From Rhodotorula mucilaginosa (taxonomy: Eukaryota; Basidiomycota; Microbotryomycetes; Sporidiobolales; Sporidiobolaceae), in assembly GCA_034406715.1 (NCBI GenBank), contig CP137866.1:1178001-1242000 (forward strand): a stretch of DNA of 64,000 nucleotides, read 5' to 3'. Shown here one piece after another: positions 20,837 through 31,570 of this stretch. The position numbers and the translations under genes are program-made. Below the pieces are notes generated by a model. The model did not search any database and was not told the origin of the DNA. It saw nothing but the letters and a program-made list of their open reading frames with translations. Each line of letters begins with the position of its first letter. Position 1 is the stretch's first letter.

Positions 20837-23451
20837 ATGACTACGCCAGCAGGCGTCGATGGAGCCTTGCCAGACGTGAGGCCAGACCCAGCGGCGATCC
20901 TTGAACAATGGCGGTCCTACTTTAGCGATCCGATGCTTTCGCTCGCAACGCTACGTCAGGAGGCGGAGGAAGGGAGACTGCCAGATAGGGGACTGAGATC
21001 GCTGAGCTGGAGGGTCAGTACAGCTCAAGACCAATTCTATGCATGCAAGACTGACCCACGAAGCCCCGCAGTTCTTCTTCGACTTGCTGCCGGCGCCGAC
21101 ACCTTTACCGTCGACACCCTCTTCTGGATCATCCTCGACCCTGTCGACCTACTCTCTGCTCCTTTCGCAGTCTCGATCCGCGTACTCAGAGCTACGCGAA
21201 CGATACTTGCGCGCACCGGATGGCCGCTGGGTTCGCGACGGCGAAGACGCGAGTGCTGCAGGAGCGGCGGACGGCGTCACCGGCGGAGACGCCACGACTC
21301 CCGCACCACGGCTCGCCAAGGTCGAGGTCAAGGGGAACAATCCGCTCGGCCTCGACGAAGAGAACCCGTGGAAGTCCTGGTTCGCCGACCTCGAACTCCG
21401 GAAGACGATCCGGCAGGACGTGCTGCGGACGTGAGCATCACACTCTCCTGTCTCTCTGTCCATCGAACGGACCAGAAGCTGACGCGTTTGTCGGATGCAG
21501 ATTCCCTGACGTCGAGTACTTTCGATCCGTTGCTGCGCAGGATCGCCTCACCGACCTCCTCTTCATCTTCTGCAAGCTGACGCCGCAAATTGGCTACCGG
21601 CAGGGGATGCACGAACTCCTCGCTCCCTTACTCTGGCTCGTCGACTTTGACTCTCTCCAGTCGAATGGCGATGAGACTTCCCTCCCGCACATCACGCTGG
21701 CGAGGGACTTTGTCGAACACGACACTTGGGCGCTCTTCAGCGCCTTGATGAAGTCGGCTAAAGTATACTACGACCATTCGGCTTCCGTGACCTCGGCGTC
21801 TAAATCTTCAACTATCTTCCCGCCGCCCGCGCCGTCCTCGTCCTCTCCCCCACTCGTTCAGCCGGTCGTGGCGATCGCGTCCCACATCCACTCTACCTTG
21901 CGCACGCTCGACCCCGAACTCCACGCTGCCTTTGCTCGACTTCAAATCGAGCCGCAGATTTACGCGATTCGCTGGCTCCGACTCTTGTTCTCCCGCGAGT
22001 TCCCTCTCGCCGACACCATGCACCTTTGGGACGCCTTATTCGCGCGAGATCCTTCGCTGCAACTCGCCAATCACGTCTGCCTCGCCATGCTCGTCCGCGT
22101 GCGCAACTCGCTGCTACGCGCCGCTAGCGAAGGTTACGGCGAATTCATCCAGGTCCTCCTACGATATCCCGCCTGCGACGACGGGAAATACCGGACGCCG
22201 CTTCTGATGCAGCAAGCCCTCTTCCTGCGGGACAATTCGTCAATCTCGGCGGCGGCGTATCTCGTCAAACAGAATATCGAGGCAGGAGCAGCAATTGGAG
22301 AGCCAGTCGACACGCACGATGTGGCGCCGTCTTCATGGCCGGCACATCAGCACGCGTCTCCGACGCAGCGGCGCAATCCCGGCGCAGTCTCCCCTCAAGG
22401 TCTCGGGTTCCTCGAGAGCGGCCTGGTCGGCGACCTCGCGAAAGGCGTATACGGTCGAGCCGAGGCGCTCGGCATCAACAAAGCTCTGCGCGGCACTTTC
22501 GACGAAATCAAGGTGAGCATCGCTATCCTTTCGCAGACTTATGATCAGCAATCTGTACTGACAGCTTCTTCAATGCAGCGAACGATGGCGGAAGCACAAG
22601 CCCAAGCGGAGGAAAGACGGCGACTCAATGCCTACTCGCAAATACCGACACGTCCACCGTGGGATCCGCAACGATCGCCGCCTCCGCCACCCGTCGTCGA
22701 CAAGGACACGCTCGCCGACCTCGCGTCTTTACGCGCAGCTAGTAGAGCCATGTCCGAAGCGGTCGATGTCTGCGTCGCCGTGTTGGAGAAGACGCTCGCG
22801 CCGCCAGCTCAGCCTCCTCCCACCGCCGCCGACCCCGAGAAGAGAGATGAAGCCGCCGCCGAGGCGAGTGCGGCGCAGATGATGGCACTCACGGCTTTGC
22901 GACATGTGCGAGACGTTCTCGGCGGTGAGGCACCGACCTTCGATGCATCGGTGCTCGACCCGCTCAAGGAGATGTCCCGGCCCGCGCGATCGAACGGACC
23001 GGAATCGCATCAACGCGCGGCGAGCTCGTCGTCGTCTGCTCTCGAGCAGGCCACGGCACCGAGGGCCCGCGCAGCTCCGACAGCCGCTCGCGGTCCAGTT
23101 GACGGACTTGGCGCCGGCTTCGCTCGCTTAGACCTGTCGCCCTCGCCGAGTCCTCGAGTTGTTGCTGGCCAGTCGGTCCAATACGAGTCGCCAAAGTCGG
23201 CGCGAGCCGATTCGACCTCGTACCCACCAACGGCTTCATCTCAGCCTGCACTATCGACTCCAAGCGCGCGTCCAAGCGCTCCGGTCCTGGAAGGCAGCGC
23301 CAGCCAACCTTCCTCGCCACCTCCGCAACCTCGTGCGTCTCCTCGACCGGTCATTCCAACTCCGGCCACGACTTCCTCTCGTGCACATTCTGCCGCCACC
23401 TCCCATCGCGACGAAATTCGGAGACCGTTCGACCCGCTCGGAGTGCTGTGA
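20837..23451 (+). CDS. TBC-domain Rab GTPase-activating protein (TBC1D5-like)
   Basis: Four proposed exons: 20837-21013, 21072-21430, 21501-22512 and 22579-23451 (806 aa). TBC proteins speed GTP hydrolysis on Rab GTPases. The Arg-finger motif IRQDVLRTFPDVEYF (Arg about 178) and the Gln-finger motif YRQGMHELLAPL (Gln about 213) are intact. A long spacer precedes the second half of the domain (QIYAIRWLRLLFSREF, LWDALFARD). The C-terminal 300 residues are Ser/Pro/Ala-rich with a short helical stretch. The intron 22513-22578 is 66 nt, so the frame stays open if it is retained; I removed it because it has GTGAGC, CTGAC and GCAG. The domain order and the extra residues before the Arg finger suggest TBC1D5, a retromer/autophagy Rab7 GAP, but that assignment is tentative. 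Confidence 0.85.
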
Positions 23452-24372
23452 GCTAGCGGCGGACCTCATCGTGCGCTGGAGGCCCCGGTGCTACGACACT
23501 CGCGCGAAGGACGAATATCCGCTGCACGACGCATCTGCCGCCAGCACAGCGGCAAGCTCGTCTGAGTTTGCCAATCGATAGCGACCCGCTCGCGAATCCT
23601 ATATTCGCATATATATCTGCAATTGCCGATAGCCTATAGAGCCGCCGGAGGCTACTGTACTGCAATCCATCGGCATATGCACGAAGCATCGGGAAGTTGA
23701 GAAGAAGTTTGTGAGGGATCCGCGCGAGGGACCCGCGTGGGACAAGTTGAGCGGTCTTCTTATCGACCGATTGTCAACTCCGCGCGCGAGTGTCGCTCGT
23801 GGCCGGCTCCCATTCCTCTCTGTGCTGGGCCGAAAGCCGGATACCGACAGTATGTAGCGACGCCAATCAATTTGCTGTTCAGCATGCATGCAACGGTGAT
23901 ATCGACTCGCACAGCTTGCTGCTCTAGATCAATCTGTCGGAGGTTGATCGACTTTGTCGGCGGCCGGGAGATCCAGGGAGGGCAAAGCTTCCGCTCTTGC
24001 ACTGTACTTGCCGTACAATCGGCGCTAGTTCTCTGCGTTCAAGAGCGCAGACCGTGAGGGCAACGTCGACGTAGATAAGGTGGAAGGGGGTCCAAGCGCG
24101 GCATTCCATGACGACGATTATCGATCAGGGTTGTCCGCGGAGCCGGATCTTGAAAAGCCGGAGAAAGGGCTCACCAGCCAATCAAAGGGAAAGATTCGCA
24201 CATGGCCCCCGCTCACCTCGCAGCTAAATTTGGAAAGGGTTCCAGCCGCTCGTTTCGCTATCTTCCTGGCTGGAGCAGCTGGTCGTTCGGCCCCCCCTCG
24301 CCCTCTTCCCCTTCTATATCGCAGCGTTCTGTATCCGAGCAGGGACGTCCCTCCCAGAGACGCTATCCGAGG
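23452..24372. promoter_or_regulatory. Upstream region of the amino-acid permease with GATA sites
   Basis: No convincing gene lies in these 921 bp. GATA-factor core sites occur at 23759-23764 (CTTATC), 24074-24079 (GATAAG) and 24118-24122 (TTATC). Such sites serve nitrogen catabolite control of permease genes in fungi. Chance occurrence is possible, so this is inference. Confidence 0.35.
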
Positions 24373-27300
24373 ATGTCGCACTTCGACCACATGTCGGCGG
24401 ACCCCGAGAAGAACGGCACGAACTTCGTCAACGAGAAGTCGGCAGATGCCGGCGTGGTCGTGCGAGGCGTCGACTCGCCAGAGGGTACCGTGCATCGTGA
24501 GTGCACACCCCGTGACATCTACTTGTGGTGTATGCTGAGCGAACATCGGCACGCAACACAGGCAACCTCAAGGCCCGCCACCTTCAGTGCGCCGCTTATC
24601 TCGTCTCGGAAATGCTCGCCCCGAAGCGCCGAGTACACAAACTGACGGCTATGCTGCTATACTTGCTACCAGGATGATTGCCATTGGGTGAGAGCCGTTG
24701 TTATCGACGCCTTTTTAAGCCGGTCTCGTGCTGACCTCGCCGGTATCTTCCCCGCACGCGCTCGTTTATGCAGAGGGTGCATAGATATGTCGTATTTCGC
24801 CCACCATCCTGCTAGCGTATCTCGGGTACTTACCTTCTATCTTGCGCGTCATTACGAACGGGATTGTTTGTCGGAGCAGGAGGGTGAGTTTCGGTGGCGA
24901 AAAAGTCCGTTTCCGCAAAGCGCAGACCGCTAAAGCTTACGCGCTTGCCTGCATACAGAGCTTTGGCGACTGGAGGACCCCTCGGACTATGGCTCGGCTA
25001 CACTATCATGGGTCTGTGAGTCAAATGCGCGCCGCGCTCGCTTTCTCTCCCAAATCGGCTTTTCCGCGGGTGGGGACGGCCCTGGCGGCCTCCGGACGTC
25101 GCCGAAAGCTGATCCAGCCTACATACAGCGTCGTGGGATCCATGATGATAGCTTTGGGAGAAATGACGACCCTGTATCCGGTCTCCGGCGCGTTCACCCA
25201 CTACACGGCTCGTTTCGTTGATCCGGCGCTTGGCTTCGCGCTCGGATGGAACTACTGGTACTCCTACGCCATCACTCTCCCTACTGTGAGTTATATACTT
25301 GGTAAAGAGGCACTGGGACGTCCAGATTGCAACTATCTACTCACTTCGGCCGTGCCGCAGGAAATCACCGCCGCCGCTCTCGTCATCCAATACTGGCGCG
25401 ACGACATCAACGTCGCCGTCTGGATCACCGTGTTCCTCGTCGTCATCTGCAGCTTCAACTTTTTCGGCGTAAAGTGGTACGGTGAAGCCGAATTCTGGTA
25501 CGTTCTCGCCTTGTTTGCCACCGCTTCCTTCTCGCAAAAGGTGAAATAACCGCTGCCGTCTTCGCAGGTTCTCCATCCTCAAAGTCATCACAATTATCGG
25601 CTTGATCATCCTCGGCATCATCATCACCGCCGGCGGTGTCCCGGGAACCGACCCCATTGGCTTCCGCTTCTGGCACAACCCCGGTCCTTTCCAGCAGGAG
25701 AACGGCATTCCGGGCACCAAGGGCCGCTTCCTCGCCTTCTGGACTGTGCTTGTGCAGTCCGCGTTTTCGTACCTTGGTACCGAGATCGTTGCTCTGACCG
25801 CCGGCGAGGCCGAGAACGTGAGCTTTTTTGCGTCTGCCCCTCGTTATTACCCGTACTAAGATCCTCAACCGTCTACAGCCGCGTCGCAATGTTCCGAAGG
25901 CTATTCGCCGCACGTTCTTCCGTATCGTTAGTCAATGTTCCTGCCAACTGCTTTGAACAGCGCGAACCGGTACTAACGACCCGAATCATTTTCAGCTCGT
26001 CTTCTATGTCATCGGTGAGACTCTTCCTCATTTCCGGTTCTTCCGGTACAGCTCCTGAGTTGTTTTACTCCACAAAGGCACATTCGTTATGGGACTTATC
26101 GTCAGCCCGGACGACCCCAACTTGACAAACGGCTCGGGAGTGAACGCTTCTCCCTGGGTGAGCCCCGGCAGACCTTTGCCGATTGGCGATTGCTCTTTTG
26201 ACAAGCCAGCTTACACTGCGTCCCTGTAGGTCATTGCCATCAAGAACGCCGGTATCTCCGGTCTGCCGTCCGTCATCAACACCGCCGTCCTCCTCTCGGC
26301 CTTCTCCGCCGGTAATTCGGACTTGTACGCGTCTTCGCGTACCCTCTAGTACGTGCTTGTTTTTCTCCGACTCCCCACAAGATCTGTGAACGATATCGTA
26401 CCAACGAGCGTCGCCTCAAACAGCGGTCTCGCCTGCGACGGCAAGGCTCCGGCCATCTTCCGCCGCTGCACCAAGAACGGTCTGCCCGTGTACTGCCTGA
26501 TCCTTACGGCGCTCGTCGGCCTGCTCGCCTACATGAACGTCTCGACTGGATCTACCACCGCTTTCGGTTACCTGTCCAACTTGTCGTCCATCACCGGTGA
26601 GTCTCCATCGAAACGGTTGAGAAGGTCTCGAGGCAGGCGTGCTGACTCTCCTCTCATGCGTACAGGCTTGCTCACTTGGGCTTGCATCAATTTCTCGTTC
26701 ATTCGCTTCTACTACGGATGCAAGCGCCAGGGCATCGACCGCAACGAGTTCCCCTTCAAGGCTCCCTTCGTACGTGGTTCTCCAAGTCCCGACAGATTCT
26801 TACTTGACTCGGCTAACACGAATCACTGTCCATAGCAACCCTGGGCCTCGATGTTTGGATTGTTCATGATCATCATGGTCATCATCTTCAACGGTGAGTC
26901 CTCTTCGCGCTGGCAGCAGCTTGGCAAGATAAGCGTTGGGCAAGGATGCGAGCGTTCCGAGACGCTCCTACACGGCTCGGGTCGAGCGAAGGATGATACT
27001 GACGGGCATTCCCTTTAGGATACACTGTCTTCCTCGACGGCAACTGGGTGAGCGCATTTTCCTCGGCTTGTTCGGAGGCGGTCCTTCTCGATGGCAGTTC
27101 TGACGGGTTTTTTCTGCTTCTCGCCAGTCTACCGCCGACTTTATCGTCGCTTACATTACGCTCGTTATCTTTGGTGCGCTCATGTTCTTGGCGAAGTCTG
27201 ACCGTGGTTCAATCAGGACTGGCCGAGAAAATGCTCCCCTGAAATCATGCCGCTGACTTTTGAATCTCTTTCCCCCGCAGCGGTCCTCTACGTTTTCTGG

Positions 27301-27528
27301 AAGCTGTGGAAGCGCACCAAATTTGTCACGCTCGACAACATGGACTTTGATACCGGCCGGCGGGAACTCGACAGCATGGCCGACGAGGAGGCTGCGCGTT
27401 ACAGAAAGCCGACGACCATTGTCGGCAAGGTGCGTTCTTCCTGTCTTGTAGCTTCGGACGGTTGCGGGCGTGAGCGTATACTAACGCGCATTCTACATTC
27501 TGTGCAGATCTGGGACTTCCTCATGTAG
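24373..27528 (+). CDS. Amino-acid permease (APC superfamily, fungal AAT/YAT type)
   Basis: About nineteen short exons. The clear ones are 24373-24496, 24562-24586, 24673-24687, 24959-25015, 25129-25285, 25361-25497, 25568-25817, 25879-25926, 25996-26014, 26078-26157, 26230-26348, 26424-26596, 26666-26769, 26836-26893, 27019-27047, 27128-27173, 27281-27429 and 27508-27528; one more ends at 24883. It imports amino acids across the plasma membrane by proton symport and has about 12 membrane segments. Family blocks seen: [97 protein letters not shown] and KAPFQPW. The exon ending TGLFVGAGG has no canonical acceptor in the right phase, and the motif GG(T/V)IGTG is disrupted (see findings). The substrate is unknown. 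Confidence 0.85.
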
Positions 27529-28001
27529 TATGCTCTCTCTCTCCCTCTGTCGTTCCGGACCCTTTGTCAAAGCTTTTTCTGTGTGCTCCTTTTCCCATTC
27601 GCCTGTCTCTCGCTCCGTAGCGGTTTAATCTCGGGGCCTGGGTAGCATAGCGCGATATCTGGAGACTACCTTCTGGTGCATGCTATCTCGGCACGAGCAA
27701 AAAGCAGACCTGCGATGTCTGATGCCTCCGGCATTACTGCTGAAATATTCCGGATTAGTAAAAGGGCAGAAAGGGTCCTTTTCGGGTGCCGGCGATTCGT
27801 GTTCGCCGGACGCGGAACTTGGCGAAACAGCGCGAGGTCAGTTGGCTGGTTTCCCCTCTACACTTCCAAGTGCAGCAAAGGGTGAGCGCTAACGAGTAGA
27901 CTGAGAAAGGGACGAGACTGACTCTAGATCGCCACCTTAGCCGCACCGTTCCCCTTCTCTTAGCAACCTCAAAGAGACCACCACCTCGCTTCCCAGCAAC
28001 C
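27529..28001. other. Intergenic, no gene seen
   Basis: This 473-bp stretch holds the 3' end of the permease transcript and the promoter of the acyl-CoA dehydrogenase. No clear motif is seen. Confidence 0.5.
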
Positions 28002-31000
28002 ATGTCGTCTGCCGACGTTCTCCCGCCGCCGAGCAAGACTCGCTACCTGACCGTGCCCGACACGGCGGCCAAGAAGGACTCGCTCAAGCAGTACTCGGTC
28101 GACGAGGTCAAGCAGGTGAGCGCGCGCACCTTCCCCGCCTCCAGAAGTCGCGGATTTCACGCGCGACCCGCGCCTTCGAGGGAACTTCAGCATCGAGGCG
28201 GCGGAGCTGCTCGGACGAGATGCGCAATGGTCCAGTCATGTGGCCAGGAACGCTGGCTACGCAGTTGGGCGACAAAGGGAGCGAGGCGAGGCGGTACCGC
28301 AACCCGGCAATCAACGGAGGCCGAGGGAGCCCATTCCGCGAGCCAACGTCGCATTCCCTGTGGTTGAGCGGCAATACGCTGTGCGAAAGCAGAACGCCGC
28401 TGTTCTGCGCATCAACAGCATCGTGATCATATGCGAGCAGGCGACGCTGACTCCGCTCGTTCCCCACCTGCTTGACCACAGCACAACAAGGAGGATGACC
28501 TCTGGATCATCATCGACTCGGCTGTCTACGACCTGTCCAAGTTTGTCGACTTGCACCCGGGCGGTTCCCACGTCCTCATGCAGGTCGCCGGTCAGGGTCA
28601 GTTTCGAGCTCCGGTCCTCTTTGTCCTCCCGCTCAAGACGGCGCAAGACTGCCCGCACCATACGCTGACATGCTCGACTCGCCACAGATGCCACCGAAGC
28701 CTTCTTTGGCATGCACCGCAGCGACGTCCTGACCAAGTACGGCCGCTACCTGATCGGTACCGTCTCGGGCCAGAAGCCGACGCACGTCCTCCCGACTCCG
28801 GGGACCCTCTCGCCCGTTCCGTACGCCGAACCTATTTGGCTCACCGAGGGCTACAAGTCGCCGTACTACAACGACTCGCACCGTCGCTTGCAAAAGTTCA
28901 TCCGCGAGTTCAACGACGAGTACGTTCGCCCGGACGCGCAGCTGCACGAGCTCGACGGCAAGCGCCCGACGCCCGCGCTCATCCAGAAGATGGGTGACCT
29001 CAAGATCAACCACATGGTGCGTGCGTGGCGCTGTAGACCCGGTCCGAGGTTTCCTGAGCTAATCTCTTCGTATCTGCTGCCAGCGCATGGGTCCTTGCAA
29101 GGTCCTGCACGGCCTGGACCTCCCCGGTGGCATCAAGGGCGAGGACTTTGACTACTTCCACGAGTGCGCTGGTTTTTTTTTTTTTTTTTCTTTCTCGGTC
29201 CGAGACTTAGTAGGCGCTGATCGATTCGCCCGACTTGCCCCTCCACCAGGCTCGTCATCACTCAGGAGTTCTCGCGCTGCGGAGCTCGCGGTATGTGCTC
29301 GCGTCTCGTATACACTTCAATGACGTCAAACTGACGACAGCATTGCGCGCGTCAGGCTACATGGACGGCTTCCAGGGCGGCATGGTCATCGGTGTAAGTC
29401 GACCTTCTCGACTCGGAACACTTACTCGCTTCTGATTGCTGACTACAGCGCCCGTCCGTACAGCTCCCGCCCGTCATGAACTTCGGCTCGAAGAAGCTGC
29501 AGCAGGAGATCATCCCCGAGGTCCTCGCTGGCCGCAAGTGGATTTCGCTCGCGGTACGTCCTCCACGCTCATTTCGGCCTCTTTGACGCCTCCTACGGCG
29601 GTCTGCGGGGCTCTTTCTGACTTTTATGATACGCTACCCCTTTATCTGACTCGCTCTACGTGTCCTGGGCCGCACAGGTCACCGAGGCGTTCGCTGGATC
29701 GGACGTTGCGGGCCTGAGGACCACGGCGAAGAAAACGGCCGACGGAAAGCACTATATACTGAATGGGACGAAGAAATGGATTGTCAGTGCTTACGAAAAA
29801 CGATTCTATAGCGTTTCCAGGCGTTCCCGCTGACCTCTGAGCGTTTTTGCAGACCAAGTGAGGCGAAAAACGCAAAATCCCCGATTTTCCTTCCCCTACC
29901 ACTTCTGACGCATACCCTACCCCTTCTGACACATGCTCTACCCCTACTAACGTATCCCCCTTGCAGCGGCCACTTCTCGGACTACTTCTCGGTCGCCGTC
30001 AACACCGGCAACGGCCTCTCGATGATCCTCGTCCCGCGCGGTGAGGGCGTCGAGACCAAGCTCATCAAGACCTCGTACTCGACCACCGCGGGCACGGCCT
30101 ACATCACGTTCGACAACGTCAAGGTCCCGGTCGAGAACCTCCTCGGACAGGAGGGCAAGGGTCTCTTTGTCGTCCTCTCCAACTTCAACCACGAGCGCTG
30201 GACCATGTGCTGCGGTTCGATCGCCGGCTCGCGCATGATCGCCGAGGAGTGCTTCAAGTGGATCCACCAGCGCAAGGCTTTCGGCAAGCCCCTCGTCGAC
30301 CTCGCCGTCCTGCGCGCCAAGATGGCCAACATGTTTGCCCGCATCGAGGCCCTCCAGGCGTGGCTCGAGAATATCACGTACCAGATGTGCCACATGACCT
30401 ACGCGCAGCAGGCAGACCTCCTCGCCGGTCAGATCGGTCTCCTCAAGCAGGTGTGTTGGACGAGTCTTCCTGTTTGCGGTCGCGGAGCTTGTCGCTGACC
30501 TCGTTTTCGGGATGCAGCAATGCACTCGCGTTGCCGGCGAAGTCGCCGACGATGGTCAGTCTCTAGTCTACCGCGTTACCATCTGCTGCCTTTGCTGACT
30601 CTAGGCTCTCTCGTTATTGCGTGCAGCTACTCAAATCTTCGGCGGTCGCGGTCGTGAGTCCTGATCTCTGTTATCCGTCTTTCCCTCACTTGCCGACCTT
30701 CGCGCTGACACGCCCTGTTTCTCCGCAAACAGTCACCCAGTCCGGCATGGGTATCTTCATCGAGCGCTTCCAGAGGGTGAGCTTCCTGCGCCCGTGTCAA
30801 AGTCACCGAACGCGCAGTCACTAACGTCTTGAACCCGAACCTACAGACTCAGAAGTTCGACGCCCTGGTATGTTCAACTGGACTCGGAAGAACCCAGCGC
30901 ACGTCACTGACTTCTTGCTGTCCTTGCTCACCAAAAGCTCGGAGGAGCCGAAGAGGGTGAGCTCCTTTTTCCAGGGTGCTTGGCCGTTCCTTTACGTTGC

Positions 31001-31086
31001 TGACTCCCTTGCTTCTCTGCCGCTCAGTTCTCGCCGACCTCGGTGTCCGCCAGGCCTCGCGCAAGATGCCCAAGGCCGTCCTCTAA
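28002..31086 (+). CDS. Cytochrome b5-acyl-CoA dehydrogenase fusion
   Basis: Sixteen proposed exons: 28002-28115, 28482-28596, 28688-29016, 29084-29163, 29250-29290, 29341-29393, 29449-29553, 29678-29782, 29853-29857, 29967-30450, 30518-30554, 30627-30653, 30733-30776, 30847-30867, 30938-30956 and 31028-31086 (545 aa). An N-terminal cytochrome b5 domain (about 30-105) carries LHPGGSHV and FFGMHRSD, with heme ligands His63 and His86. The acyl-CoA dehydrogenase part follows: [55 protein letters not shown] and FDALLGGAEE. It oxidises an acyl-CoA using FAD; the fused heme domain may pass electrons on, which is inference. Such fusions are known in fungi. Exon 9 is only 5 nt (ACCAA) and intron 1 is unusually long (366 nt). 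No mitochondrial presequence is obvious. Confidence 0.9.
29173..29189 (+). repeat. Run of 17 T in an intron
   Basis: Lies in intron 29164-29249 of the acyl-CoA dehydrogenase gene, about 60 nt upstream of the acceptor. Confidence 0.9.
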
Positions 31087-31570
31087 GCGCCCGACGCGCT
31101 TAGCCTGCTCCCAAACGAGCCCTCCTCGCTTTTTCCCTCTTCCGATCCTGGCAGCGTTCTCGTCATCATCCCTCGTCTTTGTTGTGATCTATCTCCCACG
31201 GTCCCCGGTCACGCGCGTCTATCTCGGTGCTTTTACCTCTATCCCTGCTCATCTCAGAAGCTCGACTCCTGAAACAAAATCAGTCGTACCTCACTTCCCC
31301 TTCGTGACCCTGGTTCAGACTCTCGGTGATCTGGAGAGGAGCGCCGCCGCGCAGAGACCGCAGAACCAATTGAACCGGAGAGTATAAAGATTGATACTGC
31401 ACTTCTAGCTATACCTTTTTTCAGTCAGGAGGAGGGGGGGATAAATCTCGGCTCGCGCGAAACCGCGAGCACGGGCAAAGATGGAACGGAGCGGTTGAAG
31501 CGAGCGATGCGATGATCACGAAGAGTGGGAGAATAAAGTCCGTAGGTTTCCTGGAAAGCGCGCCGAGAAT
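31087..31570. other. Convergent intergenic region, no gene seen
   Basis: This 484-bp stretch lies between the stops of the acyl-CoA dehydrogenase and UDP-glucose 4-epimerase genes. It is presumably two 3' untranslated regions. No terminator-like element is identified. Confidence 0.5.
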
